Source: CAZJUR01 sp964549525 (GTDB lineage: Bacteria; Patescibacteriota; Saccharimonadia; Saccharimonadales; Saccharimonadaceae). Taken from it: a stretch of DNA of 34,649 nt. Location: contig CAZJUR010000009.1 of NCBI GenBank assembly GCA_964549525.1, forward strand, positions 1 to 34,649, given 5' to 3'. Shown here piece after piece: positions 16,741-25,294 of this stretch (position 1 is the first letter of the stretch; each line of letters begins with the position of its first letter). The translations under genes were made by a program, and so were the position numbers. Below the pieces are notes generated by a model. That model was not told the origin of the DNA and ran no database searches. It saw only the letters and a list, made by a program, of their open reading frames with translations.

Positions 16741-17127
16741 TTAGACGAGTTCAACAGTTGCGCCGGAGTCTTCGAGGGTTTTCTTTGCGGCTTCAGCTTC
16801 TTCTTTTGAAGCTTTTTCTTTGACAGGAGCTGGAGCTCCGTCGACGATTGCTTTTGCCTCACCAAGACCAAGTCCGGTAATTTCTTTGACCGCTTTGATA
16901 ACTGCTACCTTCTGTGCACCAGCGTCTTTGAGCTGTACAGTGAATTCACTTTTCTCATCAGCTGCTGCTGCACCTGCATCGCCACCACCGGCTGCTGGAC
17001 CAGCGACTGCTACAGCGGCTGCTGCAGGCTCGATACCATATTCATCTTTTAAAATTGTTTTTAGTTCATTGACTTCTAAAACAGTAAGTTTAGTCAAGCT
17101 TTCTGCGAGTTTTTTTACATCTGCCAT
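16741..17127 (-). CDS. rplL: Ribosomal protein L7/L12
   Basis: Stalk protein of the 50S subunit that recruits translational GTPases. It is 128 aa. The N-terminal dimerisation domain (LAESLTKLTVLEVNELKTIL) is followed by an Ala/Gly hinge (about 35-55). The C-terminal domain has FTVQLKDAGAQKVAVIKAVK, ITGLGLGEAKAIVDGAP and a terminal DSGATVELV. TAAAGGAG lies just before ATG. It is 28 bp downstream of rplJ and ends at a strong terminator. Confidence 0.98.
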   Translation of the reverse strand: MADVKKLAESLTKLTVLEVNELKTILKDEYGIEPAAAAVAVAGPAAGGGDAGAAAADEKSEFTVQLKDAGAQKVAVIKAVKEITGLGLGEAKAIVDGAPAPVKEKASKEEAEAAKKTLEDSGATVELV

Positions 17128-17155
17128 ACTATTTTCTCCTTTAAATTTAATTGAT

Positions 17156-17677
17156 CTATGCTGCTTTGGCTTCTATGCCATCGAGTAATGCGTGCAAGTT
17201 TCCAGCTAGCGCATTGGTAGTGTCGTGTACTGGTGAGAGCAACTGAGCCACCACTTCTGCAATAAGTTGTGGTTTGCTGGGAAGATTTGCAAGCGAGGTG
17301 ACTTCGTCTGCACTCAGTAGCGTACCTTCACCAGAAAACGCTCCGGCAAATTGTAGCTCTGGGTGAGCTTTTGCAAAATCTTTAAAGACTTGTGCTGGCG
17401 CGACTTCATCATCGTCGCTCATAGCGTACACCAATTGTCCCGTAAGACTATCGGTATCAATGTCTTTGTAGGTAGCATTTTGCGTTAAAGCCACACGAAC
17501 AAGACGATTTTTCATGACCTTCACTGACACGCCAGCTTCCCGCGCTTTAGCACGGAGCTCTTGCATGTGGCTAACACTTAAGCCGTTATAGTGTGCAAAA
17601 ACAGTCATTTTAGCATCTTTGATTGACTCAGAAAATGCAGCGATTTGCGATTGTTTGGTTTCTTTTGAAATTGCCAT
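17156..17677 (-). CDS. rplJ: Ribosomal protein L10
   Basis: Base of the ribosomal stalk, binding 23S rRNA and L7/L12 dimers. It is 173 aa. The N-terminal rRNA-binding half contains TVFAHYNGLSVSHMQELRAK and VKVMKNRLVRVAL, and the C-terminal helix for L12 binding is near HDTTNALAGNLHALLDGI. GGGAGC precedes the ATG. In many bacteria rplJL follows rplK-rplA, but here those two genes lie 4-10 kb away in separate units. The leader at 17678-17796 probably carries L10 autoregulation. Confidence 0.97.
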   Translation of the reverse strand: MAISKETKQSQIAAFSESIKDAKMTVFAHYNGLSVSHMQELRAKAREAGVSVKVMKNRLVRVALTQNATYKDIDTDSLTGQLVYAMSDDDEVAPAQVFKDFAKAHPELQFAGAFSGEGTLLSADEVTSLANLPSKPQLIAEVVAQLLSPVHDTTNALAGNLHALLDGIEAKAA

Positions 17678-17796
17678 TAAAAAATAGCTCCCTATAGTTT
17701 AAATTGATCGACCTCATTACCTAGCGTCAAGAGATGTACTCCTTTGGTAGCATATTAAGAACACTTGGTTCCGCTACTGTCATTAGGGTAATGCTA
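17678..17796 (-). promoter_or_regulatory. Candidate L10 leader of rplJ-rplL
   Basis: On the minus strand TTGTTT, a 17-nt spacer and TATACT (17803-17808) predict a transcript start near 17796 and an untranslated leader of about 119 nt, long for this genome. L10 or the L10-L12 complex commonly represses its own mRNA by binding such leaders. A specific fold was not verified, so the assignment rests on position and length. Confidence 0.5.
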
Positions 17797-17836
17797 CAGA
17801 TTAGTATACCGCAATGGATGACTAAAAACAATAGCA

Positions 17837-17865
17837 TTGATGATATGCCCTATATATGATATAAT
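17837..17865 (+). promoter_or_regulatory. Promoter of the 253-aa orphan gene
   Basis: TTGATG (17837-17842), a 17-nt spacer and extended TGA-TATAAT (17860-17865). ATG 17877 is 11 nt after the -10 box, so the leader would be at most a few bases. Confidence 0.65.
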
Positions 17866-17876
17866 AGTAGATTGTT

Positions 17877-18638
17877 ATGATGACTAAAGTGTCTAAAAGA
17901 TACGAACCAATTTGTGTAAAATGCTGGGACACACAACCACAAAAAGGAATGAGTGATTATGATGAGGCGCGCGAGATTGCGCTGAGTCAAGCCGATCACT
18001 ATTTTTCTTATGGAGAAAACGATCATCTGCGGGATAAGGTTTTTAGCGCACTAATGGCATCTATCACTAAACAAGCCCTTAAAACTTCCGGCGCTTTAGA
18101 TGTTCCATCCAATGTATCTCCCAATATTTTATATGGCGTTCCGTACTTTCAAGAGGCCCTTGCGGTTATTCATGAGCATGGATCAGCCATCCCATCCCTA
18201 GAGGTAGCTCGTTTGACTCATGTCGGCAATCATCAAGGAGTGACAGATACCTACAGCGAAATTGATCGGCTATATACGTCATATCATGGTGAAAAAGAAG
18301 AACTTGATGAACCACCACGATATAAAATACGTAGTCTAGATACTGCTGGCGTCGTCTTAGAGCGAAAACAAAATCGCTATAAATATTTTGGTGGAGCAGT
18401 GATAGTCACGGCGGGAACATCATTGCTGCTCGATAGCGCAAACAAGCAACTAAATCGTGATGTTCGAGTGCAGTTTGACAGAGTACGGCGTCAGTGTAAA
18501 GCTGCTGGTGGATTCGATAATGGCTATAGCCGCCGTCTCGATGAAGAAGCTTCGCTCTGTATCGAAGAACAGCCTGTCGACCCCCGCAGAGGCGCTTTAT
18601 TACTATCGACGATATACTATGCCTGGAAAAATGACTAG
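17877..18638 (+). CDS. Unknown protein with one central membrane segment, 253 aa
   Basis: No family recognised. The N-terminal ~170 residues are soluble, with a possible metal pair ICVKCW near residues 12-17 and helical stretches (DYDEAREIALSQADHY, YFQEALAVIHEHG). One hydrophobic stretch near 180-195 (YFGGAVIVTAGTSLLL) could span the membrane. A charged C-terminal region has two further Cys (RRQCKAAGG, ASLCIEEQ). Two ATGs are adjacent (17877, 17880) and neither has a ribosome binding site, in keeping with the leaderless promoter. It converges on tmk with a 10-bp gap. Topology and role are unknown. Confidence 0.75.
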   Translation: MMTKVSKRYEPICVKCWDTQPQKGMSDYDEAREIALSQADHYFSYGENDHLRDKVFSALMASITKQALKTSGALDVPSNVSPNILYGVPYFQEALAVIHEHGSAIPSLEVARLTHVGNHQGVTDTYSEIDRLYTSYHGEKEELDEPPRYKIRSLDTAGVVLERKQNRYKYFGGAVIVTAGTSLLLDSANKQLNRDVRVQFDRVRRQCKAAGGFDNGYSRRLDEEASLCIEEQPVDPRRGALLLSTIYYAWKND

Positions 18639-18648
18639 CACGCGTTAT

Positions 18649-19278
18649 CTAGAGTAACGGCTGAATCGTCTTGACTATCTCTTCGTGAACGTGTGATATC
18701 GTTTGACTCGCATCTATGACCTGAAAAGAATGTTGTTGTGCGACTTTTATGTAGCCATTTTTAACTGCTTGTTGAAAAGCCTCATCACGCGACTCAAAGG
18801 TGTCTGGTTTTTCCAAATCGCCTCGCTGATCAATCCGATTGAAGCGTTCGCTTTCATCAGCTAAATTTAGGAGAACTGTCTTATCAGGTTTAAGATACAA
18901 TGGATCGGTAAATTCTCGTGTAATTTGTTCGATTTTATCAGGATCAAGACCTTCGCCATAGCCTTGATATGCTACTGTTGATATCCAATTTCGCGCGGCC
19001 AGCACCCATGCCCCACGATCGAGCGCTGGGGCAATTTTTTGGCGATAAATTTCGCGTCGTGCAGCGGTAAACAATAAAAGATTTGTTGTGGCATCTCGCT
19101 GGAGCTCTCCATTCTTAATGATGGCGCGGAGTTCATCGGCAATTGGTACGCCAGCAGGTTCATGAATTTCTTCGGTATCAATATGATGCTCATTGTTGAG
19201 ATAATCTCGGAGCATGTCAACTTGGGTCGACTTGCCAGTGCCATCATGACCTTCAATAACAATGTACTTACCTCTCAT
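18649..19278 (-). CDS. tmk: Thymidylate kinase
   Basis: Phosphorylates dTMP to dTDP in the dTTP pathway. About 209 aa from ATG 19278. Motifs are the P-loop IEGHDGTGKSTQ at the N-terminus, a DR-type motif variant near LDRGAWVLAARNWISTVAYQ (dTMP-binding and Arg motifs) and a short LID-like basic segment. The upstream ATG 19296 would add six residues, but TACAAT lies between the two, favouring 19278. The gene is divergent from folA across about 30 bp, so promoters of both are packed back to back. Confidence 0.92.
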   Translation of the reverse strand: MRGKYIVIEGHDGTGKSTQVDMLRDYLNNEHHIDTEEIHEPAGVPIADELRAIIKNGELQRDATTNLLLFTAARREIYRQKIAPALDRGAWVLAARNWISTVAYQGYGEGLDPDKIEQITREFTDPLYLKPDKTVLLNLADESERFNRIDQRGDLEKPDTFESRDEAFQQAVKNGYIKVAQQHSFQVIDASQTISHVHEEIVKTIQPLL

Positions 19279-19310
19279 GCCTCTCGATTGTAGCATGGTA
19301 TAGTAAGATT

Positions 19311-19811
19311 ATGAAAAGCATCGTTGTGGCAATGGATAGAAATAACGCGATCGGGGCTGACAATAGCTTATTATGGGGAAGAGATTTACCCGCTGATTTA
19401 GCATATTTTAAATCACTGACGATGGGCGGCTCAATTATTATGGGGCGTCATACATTTGAGAGTATCGGTCGTCCTTTGCCTGGTCGTGAAAATATCGTCG
19501 TATCGCGTTCTTTGAGGGCTGTAGCAGGAATCTGTGTGGCGCGAAGCTTACAACAAGCGTACGACACCGCAACTCGGGATAAAATATTTGTTATTGGTGG
19601 CGGCCAAATCTATGCGCAGGCAATGCGGGATATGGATGCTCTGCATGTCACACAGGTTGATGCACAGTTTCCGCGAGCAACCGTATTTTTCCCAGAAATA
19701 GATGATCAGCAATGGACGGTCTTCAATCGAGAACACCATACAGCTGATACATATAATAAGTATGATTATGAATTTGTCGAATATCGACCTACACAGCAAT
19801 CGGCGCCTTAA
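19311..19811 (+). CDS. folA: Dihydrofolate reductase
   Basis: NADPH-dependent reduction of dihydrofolate, regenerating the cofactor consumed by thymidylate synthase. It is 166 aa. Family motifs are IVVAMDRNNAIGADNSLLWG, LPADLAYFKSLTMG (with the substrate-binding Asp), MGRHTFESIGRPLPGRENIV and FVIGGGQIYAQAM. An extended -10, TGGTATAGT, ends about 7 nt before ATG, with no ribosome binding site. The 3' end overlaps the thyA 3' end on the opposite strand by 23 bp, an unusual convergent arrangement of two partner enzymes. Confidence 0.96.
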   Translation: MKSIVVAMDRNNAIGADNSLLWGRDLPADLAYFKSLTMGGSIIMGRHTFESIGRPLPGRENIVVSRSLRAVAGICVARSLQQAYDTATRDKIFVIGGGQIYAQAMRDMDALHVTQVDAQFPRATVFFPEIDDQQWTVFNREHHTADTYNKYDYEFVEYRPTQQSAP

Positions 19812-20709
19812 TGGCCGGATGGGGATCGTAGCCTTCGAGTCGAATATCGTCAAAGGTAAAATCATCAATATTTTTGATCGACTGATTCAATACGAGTCGG
19901 GGTAGCGCACGAGGTGTACGAGCCAGTTGTTCGTCAACTTGCTCTAAATGATTGAGGTACAGGTGTGTATCAATTGTTGTATGAACAAATTCACCCGGTT
20001 TTTTATCGGTCACTTGCGCGATCATACTCAGCAGCAATGCATAGCTGGCGATGTTGAACGGTACGCCTAAAAATGTGTCGGCGCTTCGCTGAGTTAAATG
20101 AAGATCGAGGTTATCGCCACGTACATTAAATTGAAACATTGTGTGGCAGGGTGGCAAGCCACCAGCTTTTGCAATCGCGTCTATCTCAGCCACATTCCAG
20201 GCACTGACAATATTGCGCCGGCTATCAGGATTTTTCTTAATCGTATCAATCGAATTGGCAATTTGATCTATCGTACCGCCTTCGCCATCTGGCCATTTTC
20301 GCCACTGCACACCGTAGACTGGACCGAGATCACCCCACTTTTCGGCAAAAGCGTGATCAGAAGCTATCTTACCGATAAAATCACTCATTTGGGCGCGCCA
20401 TTCTTCGCTATTGACTTCTGGGATAGGTAAGTTGTTTTTTTCAAGGTATGCTTTAAATGGCCATTCGTCCCAAATATGAACGTTATTTTGAGCCAGATAT
20501 TCGATATTTCCGGTGCCTTTTAGAAACCACAAGAGCTCGTGAACGACGCTATTAAAGAAAAGTTTCTTTGTTGTTACGGCTGGAAAACCATCCTCAAGAT
20601 TATAGCGAACTTGACGACCAAAGACACTCTTTGTGCCCGTGCCCGTGCGGTCACTTTTTACCTCACCATTATCTCTAATATCACGTAAAAGATCTAGGTA
20701 TTGTTTCAT
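19789..20709 (-). CDS. thyA: Thymidylate synthase ThyA
   Basis: Methylates dUMP to dTMP using methylenetetrahydrofolate, yielding dihydrofolate for FolA. It is 306 aa, longer than the E. coli enzyme and close to Lactobacillus-type lengths. Motifs are RTGTGTKSVFGRQVRYNLED (phosphate-binding loop), HELLWFLKGTGN, the catalytic Cys in GGLPPCHTMFQFNV, LTQRSADTFLGVPFNIASYA and IDTHLYLNHLEQV. The first base of its ATG precedes the TGA of dcd in an ATGA overlap, so dcd and thyA are co-translated. The same strand thus carries dCTP deamination and dTMP synthesis in one transcript. Confidence 0.98.
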   Translation of the reverse strand: MKQYLDLLRDIRDNGEVKSDRTGTGTKSVFGRQVRYNLEDGFPAVTTKKLFFNSVVHELLWFLKGTGNIEYLAQNNVHIWDEWPFKAYLEKNNLPIPEVNSEEWRAQMSDFIGKIASDHAFAEKWGDLGPVYGVQWRKWPDGEGGTIDQIANSIDTIKKNPDSRRNIVSAWNVAEIDAIAKAGGLPPCHTMFQFNVRGDNLDLHLTQRSADTFLGVPFNIASYALLLSMIAQVTDKKPGEFVHTTIDTHLYLNHLEQVDEQLARTPRALPRLVLNQSIKNIDDFTFDDIRLEGYDPHPAIKAPIAV

Positions 20710-21398
20710 AATGCTAGCTCCTTTGGCTTCATTCTTTTATCTTTATAGGCTTTTGGGAGCATTTGCTCGGGAGTCCAATTTTTAACGAGTGACTCAAAAT
20801 CATCTGAACTTTCAGCGTGATATTTACCACTGAGATTATGGTACTCACCTTTGACTTCACCGGTGTGTTGAAAAACGATTTGAGCAATCCGTTCTCCGAC
20901 CGGCAGAATCATCGTATGGCGTTGATTTAAATTATAAATTTCCATTGTCCAGCGGTTGATATAGCCAGGATCTCCCCAGCCAGCATCGAAACACACAGAA
21001 ATACCATTTCGCCCCCACGTGCTACGAGATTGCATACTGGTAGTGCCAGGAGGTTTTATGCCAATAAATTCGTGAGTATGACCAAGTACTCGCTCACCAG
21101 GTTCGAGCTCAATCACTGGATGATCAGGCGGAATATTTTTAATTAACTCCCGACCACGTTTTTGTGCCCATTGCTTATGGGGGATTGCTTTTTGCGGTGC
21201 GCCAAAATAATGTTCAACCTCTTCTTTATCAAACGGATTATAGACATCGGTGCGAGTGCGACGATCGGTGCGATAATACCATTCACCAAGCGTCACATCG
21301 ACACTACTGCCATTGATATGATCAGGCTGAAAGGGATGAAATACAATATGACCACGCTTCACCGCGTCAACAATTTCGGTATTGCTGTATACTCCCAT
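20706..21398 (-). CDS. dcd: dCTP deaminase
   Basis: Produces dUTP (or dUMP if bifunctional) from dCTP, feeding ThyA. About 230 aa from ATG 21398; E. coli Dcd is 193 aa, so there are extra residues (loop near RRTRTDVYNPFDKEEVEHYF). Motifs are NGSSVDVTLGEWYY, SRSTWGRNGISV, AGWGDPGYINRWTMEIYN (with the catalytic Glu) and LPVGERIAQIVFQ. A TTG at 21410 is in frame, but TATAAT (21410-21415) overlaps it, so ATG 21398 is the only sensible start and again leaves almost no leader. Whether it also hydrolyses dUTP cannot be told. Confidence 0.92.
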   Translation of the reverse strand: MGVYSNTEIVDAVKRGHIVFHPFQPDHINGSSVDVTLGEWYYRTDRRTRTDVYNPFDKEEVEHYFGAPQKAIPHKQWAQKRGRELIKNIPPDHPVIELEPGERVLGHTHEFIGIKPPGTTSMQSRSTWGRNGISVCFDAGWGDPGYINRWTMEIYNLNQRHTMILPVGERIAQIVFQHTGEVKGEYHNLSGKYHAESSDDFESLVKNWTPEQMLPKAYKDKRMKPKELAL

Positions 21399-21423
21399 AT
21401 TTATTGACAATTATATCATAGAG

Positions 21424-21684
21424 TTATGATGAAGCAGTTCTACTGACGTAGCTTTTTATCACCGCAAGCCCGAACCCATCATCTATTGTTTCTGGCGTAA
21501 AAGTATCAATCGCTGTATACACGTCATTGATATAATGAGCACTTCTTTCAGTCAGTACACCTGATTTTCTCAGCTTTGTACATTGTTCGACAGCCCGCCA
21601 CAAGCCTCGTATTGTTTGGGGGTCATAGTAATCTATAGCCTCAGAAATCTCTGGTACATGTTCTTCCCTACAATCAATCTCCAT
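21424..21684 (-). CDS. Small acidic protein of unknown function, 86 aa
   Basis: No family recognised. The predicted helical protein begins MEIDCREEHVPEISEAIDYY, with a middle GLWRAVEQCTKLRKSGV and a C-terminal GFGLAVIKSYV. No signal peptide or membrane segment. The start is well supported: AGAGAGGA lies about 4 nt before ATG, and TATAAT is about 30 nt upstream, giving a normal leader. It precedes dcd-thyA on the same strand with a 25-bp gap, but dcd has its own -10 box. Confidence 0.7.
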   Translation of the reverse strand: MEIDCREEHVPEISEAIDYYDPQTIRGLWRAVEQCTKLRKSGVLTERSAHYINDVYTAIDTFTPETIDDGFGLAVIKSYVSRTASS

Positions 21685-21770
21685 ATCGTCCTCTCTTACG
21701 TTGTAACCAATATTATATACACAGATCGAGGGTCGGGTAAAGTCATTATCTATAAGAGGTGATCAAAATT

Positions 21771-22748
21771 CTACTGTAATCCGCTTTGATCAACTTTTAT
21801 ACCTGGACCTTGTGAAGTTGCGAGACTAATGGTGTGAATATAAGCACCTTTGAGAGTCGTTGGTTTGTTGTTAACTAAGCTCTCGAAGAAGACTCTCGCA
21901 TTTTCGAGTAATTTTTTGTCTCCAAATGAAACTTTACCGATACCCAAATGCACGATTCCTTGTTTGTCGACACGATACTCGACTTTACCGGTTTTGGCCT
22001 CTTTGGTTGCCTTTACAACGTCAGCCGATACGGTACCAGATTTGGGGTTCGGCATTAAGCCGCGTGGACCAAGTACGCGTGCATATTTACCGAGTCGCGG
22101 CATAAACTGCGGTGTCGCAATCAGGACGTCAAATGCAATATCTTCTTTGTCTAATTTCTGCAAAAATTCATCTTCACCGACGATATCGGCACCGGCTTTT
22201 TTGGCAGCTTCGTGATGCTCGGCAGGTGCAAAGACGGCGACACGTACTGTTTTACCCGTACCATGAGGCAAACTAACTGTTGAACGAATGTTTTGATCAG
22301 CTTGTCGTGGATCAACTCCCAAGCGAACATGTATCTCGACACTCGCATCGAATTTACTGGGACTTGTTTCAGTAGCGAGCTTGACCGCTTCATCTAGTTT
22401 ATACAATGTATCTTTAGTAATTTTTTTCTGAACTTCTTGATATTTTTTGCCTTTTCTCTCGAGAAGCGTGCGGGTTTTTGGTGCAGGACCTTTTTTAACT
22501 GCTGCGGTTGCCTCTGATGACTGAGGTGAAGTATCATGCGCGGCCTTGCGCTCTTCTTTTTGAGCTTTTTCCTCAGCTTCTTTTAAAGATTTCTCACTCC
22601 GTTTACCAGCTTTTGCTACGCTCGCTTCACGAACTTCATGCTTTTCTGCTGATGCAATTGCCGCTTCAATTTCAGCGATGGTATTTTTCTCAGTCACATC
22701 GAGCTGTAATTTTTTTGCTTTTTCAAGTAGATCGGCTTTTTTCGCCAT
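21771..22748 (-). CDS. rplA: Ribosomal protein L1 with N-terminal extension
   Basis: L1 stalk protein of the 50S subunit, normally about 230 aa but 325 aa here. The canonical domain starts near residue 96 (RGKKYQEVQKKITKD, then LDEAVKLATETSPSKFDASV), with VRLGVDPRQADQ, MPRLGKYARVLGPRGLMPNP and the C-terminal IGKVSFGDKKLLENA. The extra ~95 residues begin with a SAP/HeH-like helical unit (MAKKADLLEKAKKLQLDVTE), then a long Lys/Glu/Ala-rich coiled segment. It stands alone, separated from rplK, with GGAG before the ATG. The extension may contact RNA. Confidence 0.95.
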   Translation of the reverse strand: MAKKADLLEKAKKLQLDVTEKNTIAEIEAAIASAEKHEVREASVAKAGKRSEKSLKEAEEKAQKEERKAAHDTSPQSSEATAAVKKGPAPKTRTLLERKGKKYQEVQKKITKDTLYKLDEAVKLATETSPSKFDASVEIHVRLGVDPRQADQNIRSTVSLPHGTGKTVRVAVFAPAEHHEAAKKAGADIVGEDEFLQKLDKEDIAFDVLIATPQFMPRLGKYARVLGPRGLMPNPKSGTVSADVVKATKEAKTGKVEYRVDKQGIVHLGIGKVSFGDKKLLENARVFFESLVNNKPTTLKGAYIHTISLATSQGPGIKVDQSGLQ

Positions 22749-22875
22749 AAGTTATTTCTCCTTTATGTGGTACAAATGAGCAATTTGTGTTACTCTCCCA
22801 ACTTGGTTATTGAATAAAATATACTATATCACAGAGCCAAAAATATATCAATCAAGGACTTGCATCTTCAATATA

Positions 22876-24288
22876 TTACCTAACCGCATATGGCAAGATA
22901 GACACTTTTTCTGGATGACGTAGTAAATAAGAACGTAAAATTAGGTAAGCATCGAGGTCAAATACACTTTTGAGCGGACGTCGATCAGGTTCAAACTCAT
23001 CGTATGCAGTGATTGTTTCTTTGATAATCCAATTATCTACGATGTAACCGATGCTTAGACCTTGCGTATCGTCGCGTTCAGTAATAATAACTGGTCCATC
23101 GTGAGGCCACTCCTGAACAGAACTGCTGTGATGTGAAAAAGCTATATGAAAACGTAGGTTATACGCTTTGCGTGGTTCTTTACCAATGCATGCGCCTTTA
23201 CATGCGCCAAGTTGATAAGAAAAACACGCGCCGCTACTCTTTTCTAAGTTACATAATTTTGGACACAGCTGAAATGTTTTTACTCTATCTTGAACAAAAA
23301 GCTTAGCGCGTGATCGCTTGGGATACATTGCAAGAATATGTTGTTTTGGCTGTACATCTTCCATAGCGAGCTCAGAAACTTCTGTTGTGTTATAACCATT
23401 TTGGTCACCTTTTACAATAACGGACAATTTTCGAAGACGCCGGAGTCTTTTATTGTAGAGCGGCATGTGCTCTTTGATGAGGAACGATTCAAGTAGTAGC
23501 GCAGACAATTCTCCGGCGGTTTGTTGAAAGGTCACACTTCGTACTGCTTGAGATATTTTAAACTCTTTATATTCGGTTGTATCGCGGGTAAAATGACTCA
23601 ATACTCGTTTTTTGATATTAATACTCTTGCCGATATACACCGGCATTCCTTTTTCATCGTTGAACATATACACCCCAGCACCAGTTGGTAAGGCTCTCAT
23701 TTCTGCTGGATTGAGGTGTCTTGGAATACTCGGAGCTTGTATCTGTGCAGCCAGTGCTGACTCAATCTGTTCAGAGGAAAAAGTTGATAAGAGCTTTTCC
23801 CATAGCTGGACGAGGACATGAGCATCATCATTGGCTCGGTGACGATGCTCGAAGGTAAGGCCATGATGATGAATAATATCGTGCAAACGATGTCTGCGCT
23901 GCATAGGATAAAAATATTTCGATAATTTAACGGTGCACAATAGTTTTGGTTTAAACGATTTGCCGAGTCGTTTAAATTCTTGGCGTACAAAAGAATAGTC
24001 AAACCTCACATTGTGCGCTACCATGATCGCCCCTTCGCACAATGCTAATAAATCATCAGCAATATCAGCAAAGGATGGTGCGGACTCCACATCCTCAGTG
24101 GTAATGCCTGTTAGTATTGTAATGTTGTAGGGTATTGCTCCGCCGGGATTGAGAAACGTTGTTAAGCTGTCGACGATTTTGCCGTTTTCATATCGAAGCG
24201 CGGCAATTTCAATAATACTTCCTCGACTATAATTTAAACCATTTGTTTCTACATCTATAAATACGAGTGGCTGCGCATGTTTACTCAC
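22876..24288 (-). CDS. DnaQ-type 3'-5' exonuclease fused to a GIY-YIG (UvrC/Cho-like) nuclease
   Basis: Predicted DNA repair nuclease, 470 aa. The N-terminal DEDD exonuclease domain shows FIDVETNGLNYSRGSIIEIA, AHNVRFDYSFVRQEF and HRANDDAHVLVQLW (exo motifs I-III). A GIY-YIG domain follows near residue 205 (LPTGAGVYMFNDEKGMPVYI, GKSINIKKRVLSHF). C-terminal to it is a Cys cluster, LCPKLCN...ACFSYQLGACKGACIG (about 335-370), which could bind metal. This fusion is known from other bacteria. GTG 24288 is the start, with TATACT only 6 nt upstream. No uvrA or uvrB is nearby. Confidence 0.9.
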   Translation of the reverse strand: MSKHAQPLVFIDVETNGLNYSRGSIIEIAALRYENGKIVDSLTTFLNPGGAIPYNITILTGITTEDVESAPSFADIADDLLALCEGAIMVAHNVRFDYSFVRQEFKRLGKSFKPKLLCTVKLSKYFYPMQRRHRLHDIIHHHGLTFEHRHRANDDAHVLVQLWEKLLSTFSSEQIESALAAQIQAPSIPRHLNPAEMRALPTGAGVYMFNDEKGMPVYIGKSINIKKRVLSHFTRDTTEYKEFKISQAVRSVTFQQTAGELSALLLESFLIKEHMPLYNKRLRRLRKLSVIVKGDQNGYNTTEVSELAMEDVQPKQHILAMYPKRSRAKLFVQDRVKTFQLCPKLCNLEKSSGACFSYQLGACKGACIGKEPRKAYNLRFHIAFSHHSSSVQEWPHDGPVIITERDDTQGLSIGYIVDNWIIKETITAYDEFEPDRRPLKSVFDLDAYLILRSYLLRHPEKVSILPYAVR

Positions 24289-24326
24289 CTATATAGTATA
24301 AGCGACCTCATGCAAATACGATATAA

Positions 24327-25253
24327 TCAAGTCTTCTTTTCAAGGCGATGATTGATTTGTGCACCGAGAATAATAGCAGTTGCACTATAATTAAGCCACA
24401 TCATCGCTATAATAATACCGGCAAAAACGCTGTAAGTACTGGCGAAATTAGCAAAATTCTGCACGTAAATAAAGAATACAACTGTAATAATCAACCACAC
24501 AACGGTAGCAATAAGCGCGCCCCAAGTCAGCCATTGCCAACGAGGTTTTTTGCGATTAGGCCCATATCGATATAAAATCGATAGCCCTATGGTGACTAAT
24601 ACAATAAGCAGTGGCCATCGAGCAAAGAGCAGTATAGTAGCGAGATCTTCGGGAACTCGCAATAAGCTCAGCAGATCAGTGCGAATCGTCAATAGTCCCA
24701 CTACGATGAACAACCCGACGATGAATAGCGCGGTTAAGCTAATACTAACAAGTTTTGAAGTAACAAAGTTTCGGGTTTCTTTGACACTATATGCGCGATT
24801 TAACGCGTTTATGAGATTTTGTACAGCGCCTGAAGCACCAAAAAGTGCTAGTCCTATCGCGAGAATGGTGGCGAGAATATTGGTAGATACTTGATCAGAT
24901 TGTGAAGAAAATTGTGACGTTATGAGTTTACCCATTTCCTCTGGTATGACATTTGTAGCACTTTTAACGGCTGAAGACACATCTTGCGGCGAAAGAATCA
25001 AGGTAGAAATGGCAACGCACGCAGCGATAAGTGGAAACAGTGCAAGTGTCGCGAAATAAGCTACTCCCGCACTATACATAGAAAGATCTTTGTCTTTAAA
25101 GGCGTTCACAGCTTCAGTTAAGGCGCGTCGCCAATCTTTAGGGTCAAGATCTAATGGTGAAGCTGGTTTTTTGCTCGGTAAAAATTTATTAGCGATATTT
25201 TTCGGTGTATGTAGCATACGTGAAAACAATGAATTATTCTTTTTTGCACTCAT
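24327..25253 (-). CDS. YihY/BrkB family membrane protein
   Basis: 308 aa with about six membrane helices and the family core DLSMYSAGVAYFATLALFPL, FGASGAVQNLINALNRAY and the C-terminal YSVFAGIIIAMMWLNYSATA. The family was once labelled RNase BN, which is not its function; its real role is unsettled (transport or lipid-related suggestions exist). A basic cytoplasmic N-terminus of about 50 residues (HTPKNIANKFLPSKKPASP) precedes helix 1. AGGGG lies about 10 nt before the ATG, with TATGAT upstream. It sits alone between nuclease and glycosylase genes on the same strand. Confidence 0.9.
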   Translation of the reverse strand: MSAKKNNSLFSRMLHTPKNIANKFLPSKKPASPLDLDPKDWRRALTEAVNAFKDKDLSMYSAGVAYFATLALFPLIAACVAISTLILSPQDVSSAVKSATNVIPEEMGKLITSQFSSQSDQVSTNILATILAIGLALFGASGAVQNLINALNRAYSVKETRNFVTSKLVSISLTALFIVGLFIVVGLLTIRTDLLSLLRVPEDLATILLFARWPLLIVLVTIGLSILYRYGPNRKKPRWQWLTWGALIATVVWLIITVVFFIYVQNFANFASTYSVFAGIIIAMMWLNYSATAIILGAQINHRLEKKT

Positions 25254-25294
25254 AGTGTGACCCCTACCCTATCATATTTCCAGCAAATTAACAA

